From assembly GCA_945861415.1 (NCBI GenBank), contig CAMAUV010000020.1:1-64000 (forward strand): 64,000 bases of DNA, written 5' to 3'. The notes under the pieces are model-generated. The model saw only the letters and a program-made list of their open reading frames with translations, ran no database searches and was not told where the DNA came from. The position numbers and the translations under genes were made by a program. Every line of letters begins with the position of its first letter. The stretch's first letter is position 1. Below are positions 1-8,710 of this stretch, piece after piece. The DNA comes from Akkermansia muciniphila. Lineage in GTDB: Bacteria > Verrucomicrobiota > Verrucomicrobiia > Verrucomicrobiales > V1-33.

Positions 1-164
1 CGGAAATCACGCCCCCGGAAATGCGCCTCATGCGCCTGTTCAAGGTCAAACTGGCCACTGAGAGTGACTTTAGCGGAAAAAACTCCTGCCGCCGAAACGA
101 AAAGAATTTTCCGGGCCGAAAAACGGGGCTTCTAAGTCCGACAGGCTGCATGCCTCGCCCTACA

Positions 165-1631
165 TCATCGGCGGTGCTTCTTCTTTTTCTTTTTCCTCCC
201 CGAGTTAGGCTTGTGGCTGGGACTGGATTTGTGTTTCGCGATGATGGGATCAGTGCAGGGATCTAGGGCTTGGGCTGGGCCGAGTCGGGGTGCATCCTTG
301 GCCGGGACGGGAGTAGGCCCAGGGTTGGTGGCGGCGGATTGCTGGCGGGTGCGGGTCCGCGTGCGGGTGCGGGCCCCGGGAATGTTGGCGGGTTTGCCGC
401 GGCGGGGGACGGGGGGGAGGATGAAGGCGAGCAGGGTGTTAGCGGCGATGATGCCAAGGCTGGGACCTATGGGCATCCATTCCTGACGCGCGCGGTAGAG
501 GTAAAGGCTGGCGGCGGCGAGGAGGGTGGCGCCGAGCCAGAGCCATGTCTTGCGCCAGTGGGGGAACCACAGGCAGAAGAGCAGGGCAGCGGCGGGCGGC
601 AGCCACTGCTGGCGGTAGTCGAGCGGAAGCATAAAGGCTCCGGTCTGGATGGCGGCGATGGCGCGGGCGGTGAGTTCGGCGGGGGAAACGGGGGAGCCGT
701 TGGGGAGCTTGAAACGGCGGGAGGCTTTGTCGTCGTCTCCTACCCAGAGGAGGCTGCCTTTGGTTTTCTCTGCGGCGGTGGTGGCGGGCGTGCCGGGAGC
801 GGGGGGCGCACCGGGAGCGGGCCGGGTGAGGACAAATTCGTCCACATTGACCGAGGGGACCTGGGGGGCGAGGGAGAGATAATAGCGGAAGAAGCCGCCT
901 TCATCGATCGGGATGCGCAGGCGGGTGCCTCCGGTGATGGCGACGCCCATCTGGATCTTGAGTGCATCCGGGGAGACCTGAGCCCATTGCATAAGTGCGC
1001 GCAGGGCAAGGCTGGGCACTACCTTTTCTCCCATGCGGGCGAGCATGGGCACGCGGCAGGTGTCGCCATCGACGGTGAGGCGGCACTCTGTGGGGGCGAA
1101 GTCGATACGCTCCACGCCGGCGATGCCGGGCAGGGCTGCGAGATTGAGAGAGGCGAACACGGGCACGGCGGCGATGCTGCCGCGCACGGTGAGGACGGGC
1201 AGGCCTAGCGGGAGGTCTTTGGCGCCGTCGCCGGCGATGGCACTGGTCTGCACGCTGACGAGCAAGCCGGGCACGCCTTTGGCGGCGGATTCCAGCGCGG
1301 GCAGGGGAGATCCGGCGGGCAGTGGGGCGGAGAGCGCAACGGTTTTGGGCTCGTAGCCGGGAAGGCCTTGCAGGATGATTTCATAGTCGGCGGGGGTGAG
1401 CGGCCAACCGGCGAAGACTTTGTTAGGCTGGTCGATGTCATCCATGCGGGCGAGCACCACGGTGGGACTGGGCACGGGCCGGTGGGACTCGGAGGAATCC
1501 GGGTTCGCCTTGAGGAATTCCCGGTGGGCGCGGTCGAAGGGTTCGAGGGTGCCGCGCTGCTGCTCGCGAAGGAGCAGGGTGCCGGTGACTCCGCCAAAGA
1601 GGAGGACGAGCAGTATGTTGCGAATACTCAT
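165..1631 (-). CDS. CHASE2-domain membrane protein without an output domain
   Basis: 488 residues from the ATG at 1631; longer starts run into the upstream gene, whose TGA overlaps this ATG (ATGA), so the two are probably translationally coupled. One N-terminal membrane segment (about 3-21) precedes an extracytoplasmic region (about 55-330) resembling CHASE2 sensors: VVLARMDD, then GWPLTPADYEIIL, then a late GSLLWVGDDD block. Three membrane helices follow (about 344-357, 362-379, 387-405). In CHASE2 proteins these helices normally lead into a cyclase, kinase or diguanylate cyclase. Here the protein instead ends in a low-complexity basic tail with an Arg-Thr repeat (about 421-429) and a final poly-Lys/Arg run. 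The ligand is unknown. CHASE2 is a motif-level call; the missing effector domain is seen directly. Confidence 0.6.
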   Translation of the reverse strand: MSIRNILLVLLFGGVTGTLLLREQQRGTLEPFDRAHREFLKANPDSSESHRPVPSPTVVLARMDDIDQPNKVFAGWPLTPADYEIILQGLPGYEPKTVALSAPLPAGSPLPALESAAKGVPGLLVSVQTSAIAGDGAKDLPLGLPVLTVRGSIAAVPVFASLNLAALPGIAGVERIDFAPTECRLTVDGDTCRVPMLARMGEKVVPSLALRALMQWAQVSPDALKIQMGVAITGGTRLRIPIDEGGFFRYYLSLAPQVPSVNVDEFVLTRPAPGAPPAPGTPATTAAEKTKGSLLWVGDDDKASRRFKLPNGSPVSPAELTARAIAAIQTGAFMLPLDYRQQWLPPAAALLFCLWFPHWRKTWLWLGATLLAAASLYLYRARQEWMPIGPSLGIIAANTLLAFILPPVPRRGKPANIPGARTRTRTRTRQQSAATNPGPTPVPAKDAPRLGPAQALDPCTDPIIAKHKSSPSHKPNSGRKKKKKKHRR

Positions 1632-2650
1632 GACGGGACGCTGCCCAGCGAGCCCTCGCGGAGGTCGAGCACTTCCCAAAGGGCCGGGAGAAGGCCGCTC
1701 TCGCAGAGGACCGCCTTGAGGTTTTCCACGGCGGGGCGGATGTGAAGGAGGAAGGAGGGCTTATTGTCTCCGATGCCGAGCTTGCCGTAAGCGCCGAGCG
1801 CCTGCATGAGCCGCTGGCAGGCGCACATGGCGAGGAGCCGCGGATGGCAATCGGATCCGGCGCGCAGGCCGAAGTAGTAGTCGCGCAATTCCGCACGCTC
1901 CTCTGCGGAGAGGGTAACGTAGGGATCGTAGAGCAGGGAGGCCAAATCATATTCCGGCCGCCCCTGACGCAGGCCCTGATAGTCGATCATCCATGCCTTG
2001 CCGTCGCGGATGATGAGGTTCTGGGACTGGAAGTCGCGGTGAACGGGGCAGCGGGGCAGCGCGGAGAGGGTGCGGCGGAGTTCTGTGAATTCCTCTTGGG
2101 CCTGGATGAGGGCGAGGCGGTCCTCGGCGACGGCGGAGAAGCGGGAGGCAAACTCTTTGAAAAAGTATGCCTGCTCCCATGCGTAGAGGCTTTCGTCGAA
2201 GGCAGGCTGCATCTGCGCACGGAGGTTTTCCGGGATGTCAGCCCACTGAAGGGCATGGACGTGCGCTACCTGCTCGAGGGCACTCTTGTAGAGCGGCAGG
2301 CGCATGGCCCCATCCGCATGCCAGTCATACAAGTCGCGAGGGCCAAGGTCTTCGAGCCATGCGAGCCTGCGCACGGCATCGTGGTGATAGACTTCCGGGA
2401 CGCGGGCGCCCGCGAGGGCTAGGACTTCGGTGGCGGGGAAGAAGCTGCGATTGTCCGGCCGCCGGTCGGTGTAGACCATAAGGATGGCGGAGTCGGGCCC
2501 GTCGTGCGGACCGTGGACGGTGACGCGATAGTAGGACCGATCAGAGCCGCCTTTGACGATGCGCTCGAGGTGCAGACCGACCACGCCCCAGCAGGGGACA
2601 CGCAGGCGTGATTCATGCAGCAGAAAGTCGTCGTCCCAAAGAGGATCCAT
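1628..2650 (-). CDS. AmgK-like sugar kinase (aminoglycoside phosphotransferase fold)
   Basis: 340 residues with an APH/choline-kinase fold. Visible are the nucleotide-binding start (GGSDRSYYRV), the catalytic loop HRDFQSQNLI and the metal-binding segment MIDYQG followed by GRPEYDLASLLYDPYV. This last combination resembles AmgK, the anomeric N-acetylmuramate/N-acetylglucosamine kinase of cell-wall recycling, more than antibiotic-resistance kinases. It would act in the cytoplasm, phosphorylating a sugar recovered from peptidoglycan. The stop codon overlaps the start of the CHASE2 gene. No MurU-like nucleotidyltransferase, the usual AmgK partner, is present nearby, so the substrate is inferred from the family only. 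Confidence 0.65.
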   Translation of the reverse strand: MDPLWDDDFLLHESRLRVPCWGVVGLHLERIVKGGSDRSYYRVTVHGPHDGPDSAILMVYTDRRPDNRSFFPATEVLALAGARVPEVYHHDAVRRLAWLEDLGPRDLYDWHADGAMRLPLYKSALEQVAHVHALQWADIPENLRAQMQPAFDESLYAWEQAYFFKEFASRFSAVAEDRLALIQAQEEFTELRRTLSALPRCPVHRDFQSQNLIIRDGKAWMIDYQGLRQGRPEYDLASLLYDPYVTLSAEERAELRDYYFGLRAGSDCHPRLLAMCACQRLMQALGAYGKLGIGDNKPSFLLHIRPAVENLKAVLCESGLLPALWEVLDLREGSLGSVPS

Positions 2651-2772
2651 AAGAGTAAGGTTGTCCCCGTAGGGACCAGATTGCGCAGTTGTTATAGAAC
2701 GCGCAGGGTTGCGTGCAACTGGCGGTGCGGAATTGCGCAGCGAATTCTCGGCGGAAAATGCGCCCGGTGATG

Positions 2773-4743
2773 TCAGGCAAGGCGCGCGTTGTAGTCGGTC
2801 TGAATGTCCGACCAGAGGTGAGCGATGCCGTCCCGGAGATCTTTTTTGATTTGCGGGAGTTGGGCGGCGTCGAGCGTTGCGCCCACTGCAGGACGGTGGC
2901 TGGCGAAGAAGTAGAACTTCACCTTCGGCTCGGTGCCTGAGGGCCGCACGGCGAAGCGACGTCCATCCGCGAGATCGAAGAAGAGCATATTTTCTTTGGG
3001 CACCGTATCGCCTTCCTCATCAATGACCTCATCCCGGCCGTAGTGGGTGAACTTCACCACCGGCGAGCCGCCCAGCGACTGCGGCGGCTGCGTGCTGTAA
3101 CTCTCCACCAGCCGCTGGATCTTCTCGGCGCCGTCTGCGCCTGGGAACTCCGGCGACTCGGTGTAATCAAGGAAGCAGCCGAACTCGCAGAACACATCGT
3201 CGAGCAGATCCGGCACCGTCTTGCCGAGGCTGGCGGCATAGGCGGCCAGCTCCGCGAACATAATCACCGCAGCGTTGCCGTCCTTATCGCGGATCCAGTC
3301 CGTGCACATGTAGCCGAAGCTTTCCTCGCCCCCGAAGATGAAGAAAACGCCGTCCCGGAGCTGGGCGTCGCGCGCCTCGGTATCGCTGAGCTTGCGGTAA
3401 TTCACGCCGGTTTTCGCCACGAGCGCGCGTTCATATTTGGAGAGTTTGCCGCCGATGTATTTGAAGCCCGTCAGCGTGTTCACGCAGCGCACCTGATACT
3501 TCGCCGCCACAACGTCCTGGAGCTGAGTGGTCACGAAGGTTTTCACGAGCGTAGCGCGGCTCCGGTTCGACTCATTGAGAATGCCCACCTCGAACATGGT
3601 CTTCACGCGATACCATGCCATGAGCGAGCCGATCTGATTTCCGGAGATCAACTGCATCTGTCCGGCGCGGTCGCGCGCGGCGACTCCCATGCGGTCGCAG
3701 TCGGGATCAGTGGCAATAACAATGTCCGCCTTCTCTCTTTCCGCGAGCGCCAGTGCCATGCTCAGCGCCTCCTTTTCCTCCGGGTTGGGTTTTTTCACGG
3801 TTGGGAAGCGGCCATCCGGGATGTCCTGCTCCGGCACAGTCAGGAAATGGAAGCCCAGCGTCTTCAGCACGGTGGGCACGTGGACGCCGCCGGCGCCGTG
3901 GATGGGGGTGTAAACAATTTTGAGACCCTCCGCCTTTTCGAGGAGCGCGGGCTTCAGCATTACGCCCTTGAGCCGCGCAAGGTAGGCCTCATCCACTTCG
4001 CGGCCCAGCATGGTCAGCGTGCCCTGCTGATCTGCCGGCTGCGCTGCGTAGCGGTCGATCTGCACGGCGTTCACTTCATTCAGAATGCCGGTGGCGATAG
4101 GCTCCAGAATGGGATCGCCCTCATTGAAGTAAACCTTGAATCCATTGTCGTGCGCGGGGTTGTGGCTAGCCGTGATCATCACGCCGGAAGTGGCGTTCAC
4201 ATGCCGCACGGCGAATGACAACTCGGGTGTGGGGCGGTGGCTCTTAAAGAGGAATACATCCACGCCGCTCTCAAGCATCACCTTCGCACTGAACTCGGCA
4301 AACTCGCGGGAAAAGTGCCTCGTGTCGTGGCTGAACACGATGCTGGGCCGGCCTTGTTTTCCCTGCTCCTGCCACCAGTCGCAAAGGAATTTTGCTAGTC
4401 CGCGGTTGGCCCGCGTCAGGTTGAAGAAGTTCAGAGCATTGGTTCCCACGCAGGGGAACTGCGGGCGGTCGTTAACAAGGCCGGTGCCGATTTCCGCCGC
4501 GGTGCGGTGCTCGCCGATCGTGCGTCCGCGCAGGCCACTGGTGCCGAAGGCGAGCTTTTTGAAGAAGCGGTTATCCAGTTCCTTCCATAGTTCACTTTCT
4601 ACCAGTTCCTGCACACTGCGGTGCACCACGGGGTCGCTGCTTCCGCCGCAGAGGTCGATCACGTTTTGCGCGCTGGAAAGTTTGATCCTCCCGCTGGCGG
4701 CGGCGGCGTGAAGGAGGGTGGAAAGCTGGTCGCTTGGAATCAT
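2773..4743 (-). CDS. Phosphoglucomutase/phosphomannomutase family protein
   Basis: About 656 residues if it starts at the ATG at 4743; another in-frame ATG lies at 4752 and neither has a clear Shine-Dalgarno. All alpha-D-phosphohexomutase landmarks are present: the entry motif FGTSGLRG, the phosphoserine loop TASHNPAHDNG, the Mg-binding loop DPDCDRMG, the sugar-binding GGEESFGY and the C-terminal phosphate-binding RPSGTEPKVKF. The enzyme interconverts hexose 1- and 6-phosphates in the cytoplasm, feeding glycogen, nucleotide sugars or LPS. At about 650 residues it is the long form typical of phosphoglucomutase/phosphopentomutase-like proteins. It has its own transcription unit; exact sugar specificity cannot be read from the sequence. 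Confidence 0.88.
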   Translation of the reverse strand: MIPSDQLSTLLHAAAASGRIKLSSAQNVIDLCGGSSDPVVHRSVQELVESELWKELDNRFFKKLAFGTSGLRGRTIGEHRTAAEIGTGLVNDRPQFPCVGTNALNFFNLTRANRGLAKFLCDWWQEQGKQGRPSIVFSHDTRHFSREFAEFSAKVMLESGVDVFLFKSHRPTPELSFAVRHVNATSGVMITASHNPAHDNGFKVYFNEGDPILEPIATGILNEVNAVQIDRYAAQPADQQGTLTMLGREVDEAYLARLKGVMLKPALLEKAEGLKIVYTPIHGAGGVHVPTVLKTLGFHFLTVPEQDIPDGRFPTVKKPNPEEKEALSMALALAEREKADIVIATDPDCDRMGVAARDRAGQMQLISGNQIGSLMAWYRVKTMFEVGILNESNRSRATLVKTFVTTQLQDVVAAKYQVRCVNTLTGFKYIGGKLSKYERALVAKTGVNYRKLSDTEARDAQLRDGVFFIFGGEESFGYMCTDWIRDKDGNAAVIMFAELAAYAASLGKTVPDLLDDVFCEFGCFLDYTESPEFPGADGAEKIQRLVESYSTQPPQSLGGSPVVKFTHYGRDEVIDEEGDTVPKENMLFFDLADGRRFAVRPSGTEPKVKFYFFASHRPAVGATLDAAQLPQIKKDLRDGIAHLWSDIQTDYNARLA

Positions 4744-4864
4744 GGTAAGCATTTTACGGCGCCCGGTTCTTATGGCCGCTGCCGCCGGCATCAATCCCGG
4801 AGATAGGCTTTGGTCACACCCTCTAGACCCAGCATTCCGCGGTGCGCGTCCTGAACCTCATGCC

Positions 4865-4882
4865 CCGGGAGGAATCTCCCGG
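4865..4882. repeat. Perfect short inverted repeat between divergent genes
   Basis: A 7-bp perfect stem CCGGGAG/CTCCCGG around a four-base loop lies in the 298-base gap between the divergent phosphohexomutase and dehydrogenase genes. No T-run follows on either strand, so it is not a standard terminator. It could be an operator or merely a GC-rich chance hairpin. Confidence 0.3.
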
Positions 4883-5041
4883 CCTAGCCGGCACTGTATT
4901 CATTCGGCCCGGCGCAGCCGGAAGCGGCAGGTCTGTTTGAACTGTGAGTGATGCGCTGGGAATGACGAGGTCAGAATGTTGAAGCCAGAAATTCAACGAA
5001 ACCCTCTTCACTTTTCATCAGTGAGATACTAAGAAACCGGC

Positions 5042-5905
5042 ATGAGTACGACAGCATTGAAAACAGGGATCGCAGGACTAGGCATTATCGGGAGCCGGGT
5101 TGTGGACAATTTGCGCGAGAAGGGCTTTGAGGTAAGTGTGTGGAACCGCACGCCGAAGCCGCATGCGACCGGCCGGGTGGAATCTCCTGCGGCGCTGGCG
5201 GCGGCGTGTGATGTCGTGCAAATCTTTGTGCGCGATGCCAAAGCGCTAAAGGAGGTGGTCGCGGCCATGGCTCCCTCGCTGGGGAAAGGAAAAATTGTGA
5301 TCAATTGCGCGACGGTGTCGCTGGCGGCGACAAAGGATGCGGCGAAGGCGGTGAAGAAGACTGGGGCGGACTTCCTTGATGTGCCTTTCACCGGCAGCCG
5401 GGATGCGGCTGCGGCGGGAAAACTGACCTACTATGCCGGAGGTCCGGCAAAACTGCTGGAACGGGCGCGCCCGGTGCTGGAGGCGAGCGGTTCCGCGATA
5501 TTACATACCGGGGAAGTGGGCAGTGCCACGGTGCTGAAGATTGCCACGAATCTGGTAAGCGCGGTAACAGTGCAGGCGCTGGCGGAGGCGCTGGGGCTGG
5601 TGGAGGCCGGCGGAGTCCCGCTGGAGATGTTTGAGAAAGCCATGGAGCACAACGCCAACTGCTCCGGTCTGGTGCGCATGAAGCTGCCGTCAATGATCCG
5701 GCGGGATTTCACCTGCCATTTTTCTCTGAAAAACATGCTCAAGGACGCCCGCTACGCTTTGGCGCTTGCCGCACAGGGCGGGATGGAAGCGCCCGTGATC
5801 ACCGCCGCCGCCGCAGTTATGGCCGGACTGGAAGTGGCCGGCCGGGGAGATGAGGACTATTCCGTGCTGGCGGAGCATTACATAGGCAAAACAGAGAAGG
5901 AATAA
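5042..5905 (+). CDS. NAD(P)-dependent 3-hydroxyisobutyrate dehydrogenase-like oxidoreductase
   Basis: 287 residues. The N-terminal Rossmann fold opens with GIAGLGIIGSRV. The substrate-binding motif FLDVPFTGSRDAA and the segment KIATNLV, which holds the catalytic Lys, identify the beta-hydroxyacid dehydrogenase family (HIBADH, tartronate semialdehyde reductase, glyoxylate/succinic semialdehyde reductase). It would oxidise a 3-hydroxyacid or reduce a short semialdehyde in the cytoplasm. The stop is followed one base later by the ygfZ-like ATG, so the two are probably co-transcribed. Which beta-hydroxyacid is used cannot be told. Confidence 0.8.
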   Translation: MSTTALKTGIAGLGIIGSRVVDNLREKGFEVSVWNRTPKPHATGRVESPAALAAACDVVQIFVRDAKALKEVVAAMAPSLGKGKIVINCATVSLAATKDAAKAVKKTGADFLDVPFTGSRDAAAAGKLTYYAGGPAKLLERARPVLEASGSAILHTGEVGSATVLKIATNLVSAVTVQALAEALGLVEAGGVPLEMFEKAMEHNANCSGLVRMKLPSMIRRDFTCHFSLKNMLKDARYALALAAQGGMEAPVITAAAAVMAGLEVAGRGDEDYSVLAEHYIGKTEKE

Positions 5906-5906
5906 C

Positions 5907-6767
5907 ATGCCCGCCGACACTGCTGCCGACGACTTTCTCTGCCTTGAGTCCTCAGGAGGGCTCTTCAACCTGTCCGATTCCGTGAAGCTACGGCTGAGCG
6001 GCCCGGACGCAGAGCGCTATCTTAATGGTCAGGTCACTCAGGATGTCCGCCGCATCCCCAAGGGGGGCTCGCTCCCTGGGTGCGTCTGCACGCACAAGGG
6101 AAAGCTGGAAGCGCTCGTGCAAATCTCACGGAGTGGCTGCGGCGCATTCCTGATTTCGGCCGATGTTGCTCTGAGGGATTTTCTGCCCCTACGGATGGAG
6201 AAGTATCTCATCGCCGACGATGCTCTGCTTGAGGACGTCACGGAGGAGTTTGCCATTGTTCATGCGCTGGCGCCCTATCCGGCCCCGGACGGCATGGCCT
6301 TCACCTCATCGCGGCTTGCGGCTCCCGGTCATGACGTGTGGATGCCGCACGGATCGGCAGAGACGCTGCCCCTAGCACCCTCGGAGGCCGTGGGGGCTCT
6401 GCGCATTTTCCGGGGCGTGCCGTCGTGGGCGGACGAGCTGGCGGACGGCATCTTACCGCCGGAGGCCGGGCTGGAGGACGCCTGCATCGACTACCACAAG
6501 GGATGCTACACCGGCCAAGAAGTCATCAGTCGACTGCGCAGTGTGGGCCGGGTGAATCGGCAACTTCGTCGCATCACCGCCCCGGAAGGACAGCGGCTGG
6601 AGCGAGGCTGGGAAGTTTACAACGATGAAGGGAGCGTAGGGACGATCACTTCCGCGGCATGGCACCCGGTGCAAAAAGTCGCGGTGGCGCTTGGTTTTCT
6701 GAAGCGAACTGCCGCCGGAAACCTTACCGCCGGCCTAGGCCGGATCAAGGTTCACACTGCAAATTGA
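5907..6767 (+). CDS. ygfZ: YgfZ/GcvT-like folate-binding protein
   Basis: 286 residues, slightly short for the family. The hallmark KGCYTGQEVISRL (KGCYxGQE) is present at about residue 203, with the N-terminal GPDAERYLNGQVTQDV of aminomethyltransferase-like folds. YgfZ uses tetrahydrofolate to support assembly or repair of certain iron-sulfur enzymes in the cytoplasm. It starts one base after the preceding dehydrogenase stop, implying one operon. The family call is firm because the motif is diagnostic. Confidence 0.85.
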   Translation: MPADTAADDFLCLESSGGLFNLSDSVKLRLSGPDAERYLNGQVTQDVRRIPKGGSLPGCVCTHKGKLEALVQISRSGCGAFLISADVALRDFLPLRMEKYLIADDALLEDVTEEFAIVHALAPYPAPDGMAFTSSRLAAPGHDVWMPHGSAETLPLAPSEAVGALRIFRGVPSWADELADGILPPEAGLEDACIDYHKGCYTGQEVISRLRSVGRVNRQLRRITAPEGQRLERGWEVYNDEGSVGTITSAAWHPVQKVAVALGFLKRTAAGNLTAGLGRIKVHTAN

Positions 6768-7187
6768 TCAAGTTTACGAGGAATTTCGGGCTACACGATT
6801 CTGATCAGCTGAGTATGCCTTGTGCTTCGCTATTCCCGGCGGATTCCACCTCCGCCGGACGTGCTCCCTTCCCCTCTCGGAAATTCGTTCCATTATTTAT
6901 TTACTTAATTATAAAAAAATAAGTATTTATAAAAGTAGGATGGCGTCATCACTAATTATTGACGGACCGTGGTCTAACTAAGATTATATGTTGTTAAACT
7001 AAACGTATAACTAGGCAATAGAAACAACAGCTTTCCTTATCGCCTCCCTGACCATTGAGGCTCTCGACGCAATCGCGGGCACACCTGCTCACGCTCCCGT
7101 GGGCAAAAGTTCTCTATAAGCTGCCCCCCCTTGGTATCCGATCCCTACGAGCGCCCGATAAGCCGCAACAACGTTGAACTGCTCTAA
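6768..7187. other. AT-richer gene-free stretch with a perfect hairpin
   Basis: No credible gene was found. The stretch holds an AT-rich tract (about 6890-7030), unlike the GC-rich surroundings, and a perfect 8-bp inverted repeat CCGGCGGA/TCCGCCGG at 6836-6858 with a seven-base loop. The hairpin lies about 70 bases after the ygfZ stop but has no adjacent T-run. The AT-rich part could include the promoter of the former outer-membrane gene that follows. Confidence 0.35.
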
Positions 7188-7457
7188 ATCAGCACCCCCG
7201 ATATCAGTCTCGGTCAGGACAGCTCAGACGAAATCGGATGGTATGCCCCCCGCGCCAAGTGGGGTTGCTCGGAGGCCCATGCCGGAGCGCGCTTCATCCA
7301 AATCAATGAGCTCGGTGGCCGGGAATTTAATTTTTATCAGGAATCGTATTTCGTGAACGTGTTCTATCAGGCGGCTTCCGCATGGCACATTGCTGCCGGA
7401 TTATCCGACAGCGACGAGCGGACCACTAGGTCGGCAGGTGTTCGCTACAAGTTCTAG
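7188..7457 (+). pseudogene. C-terminal remnant of an outer-membrane beta-barrel protein
   Basis: An open frame with no start codon runs from just after an in-frame TAA (7185-7187) to TAG at 7455-7457. It encodes about 89 residues with alternating aromatic strands (EIGWYAPRAKWG, REFNFYQESYFVNVFYQ, AWHIAAGLSDSDERTTR) and ends in VRYKF. A final Phe after alternating hydrophobic residues is the outer-membrane insertion signature recognised by BAM. The 5' part is missing or scrambled, so this is the tail of a broken porin-like gene. A good terminator follows. Confidence 0.5.
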
Positions 7458-7486
7458 GCTTAAAGCATAGCTTAGAGAACTCCGTC

Positions 7487-7534
7487 GGCTTTCCGGCGGG
7501 CCAGACCGCCCGCTGCGAAAGCCAGCTACTTTTT
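7487..7534 (+). terminator. Intrinsic terminator after the beta-barrel remnant
   Basis: GGCTTTC and GCGGGC pair with GCCCGC and GAAAGCC, giving a 7+6 bp stem with a small internal mismatch, followed by a run of five T (7530-7534). It lies 30 bases after the TAG of the outer-membrane remnant and before the glycosyltransferase GTG. It is well preserved although the gene upstream is broken. Confidence 0.6.
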
Positions 7535-7573
7535 GCCCGTATCCTGTTTCTACCTTGTTCGTAGACCTCCACA

Positions 7574-8305
7574 GTGCCTGCCGTCCTTCTCATTATTCCC
7601 TGTTACCGCGAGCGGGACCGACTTCCGACGTTTCTACCGGAACTGTGCGCAGCAACTAGGGGAGTGCCCGGCTTGCGGCTGCGCGTTGTGGATGATGGCT
7701 CCGGTACTGAGCAGCAAAAGTGGCTGTCGGACTATGTGGAAAGCCTTCGGCCCGATTGTCCTGCGCTCGAACCGGCCCAACTGAACCCCAAAAACCTAGG
7801 CAAGGGCGGGGCAGTCTATTCCGGCTGGGATTTGCCGGGTGATGCGCAATTGCTGGGATTCGTCGATGCTGACGGCGCGATAGCAGTCCCGGAAATTGTC
7901 CGTCTCCTCGCGTCGCTCGAAAACCCAGCCGAAGCGGTTTATGCCGTGAGAACCGGCCAGTCTGGCACAGTGGTCCGCCGCGCCTTCTACAGGAGGGTCG
8001 CCGGCCAGATCTTTCGCCGCATCGTGCGCCGGCTCTTCTCTTTCCCGGTGCCGGATACGCAGTGTGGATTCAAACTCGTCCCCGCCGCGGCCTACCGTAG
8101 CATCCGGGACCGCCTGAAGGAGGAGCGCTTCACTTTTGACGTGGAATTGACTTGGCACCTACTGCACGCTGGCATCAAAGTCCGCCCCGTGCCCATCAAT
8201 TGGACCGAGAGGCCCGGTAGCCGCCTGCGCGCCGCCGGTGTTCTGGCCATGTATTGCTCCCTTCAAACGCTGCGCCGGAATCTGGGCGACTGGCGGCCAA
8301 GCTAA
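7574..8305 (+). CDS. Family 2 glycosyltransferase (dolichyl-phosphate glucosyltransferase-like)
   Basis: 243 residues from a GTG start, chosen because the GT-A fold begins at once (LLIIPCYRERDRLP). Motifs in order: VVDDGSG (UDP-sugar binding), KNLGKGGAVYSGW, FVDADGA (DxD metal site), GFKLVPAAAYRSI and FDVELTWHLLHAGIKV. This pattern matches the DPG/DPM synthase branch, which transfers a sugar to polyprenyl phosphate or a lipid acceptor. No C-terminal membrane anchor is visible, so it is soluble or peripheral. It stands alone after a terminator. Donor and acceptor are unknown. Confidence 0.82.
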   Translation: MPAVLLIIPCYRERDRLPTFLPELCAATRGVPGLRLRVVDDGSGTEQQKWLSDYVESLRPDCPALEPAQLNPKNLGKGGAVYSGWDLPGDAQLLGFVDADGAIAVPEIVRLLASLENPAEAVYAVRTGQSGTVVRRAFYRRVAGQIFRRIVRRLFSFPVPDTQCGFKLVPAAAYRSIRDRLKEERFTFDVELTWHLLHAGIKVRPVPINWTERPGSRLRAAGVLAMYCSLQTLRRNLGDWRPS

Positions 8306-8710
8306 GCAATTTGAATAAGGCGTGGAATATTGCGGCTGGCATGCACTCGAGCGTCATGGTCGCGCCATTCATTGATCTGCGCACACGCATTCTGAAACCC
8401 TCCAACCGTGAAAAGGGCAGGCAGGAGCAAATCACCCGGCGCTTCTGCGTCTCCTGCGGAATGGTCAATAAACTTCTCCATCGGACCCCAGCGGGCTTTT
8501 TCTGGTCGTCCTTGAACTGCACCTACCGGGTGGCGTAGGCGCTGCCTAGCGCAGTGGCGCAGACCATAAGATTTCCGCAGTGAGTGGCTGGAGCCTCATG
8601 ACACGCACTTCTTCTGCAGCTTTACAGCCGTCTGCACCTACAGGTGCCTGCTTGCTTTAAAGTTGTGGGATTGTTCGGAAGGGGCGGAATCCTCCCTGAG
8701 CGGGGGACTG
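8306..8710. other. Gene-free interval
   Basis: Short open frames occur on both strands (for example 8254-8538 plus and 8196-8522 minus), but none has a recognisable domain, signal peptide or believable start. Nothing else could be supported. Confidence 0.5.

Noticed and set aside
270-1208. Gly-rich 312-codon open frame on the plus strand opposite the CHASE2 gene
   Set aside because: Low-complexity Gly/Ala/Glu product typical of antisense GC-rich coding sequence.
3043-4218. 391-codon open frame antisense to the phosphohexomutase
   Set aside because: Shadow of a gene with all catalytic motifs; no signal, domain or ribosome site of its own.
8254-8538. 94-codon open frame after the glycosyltransferase
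   Set aside because: It overlaps the end of the glycosyltransferase gene in another frame and encodes no recognisable feature.
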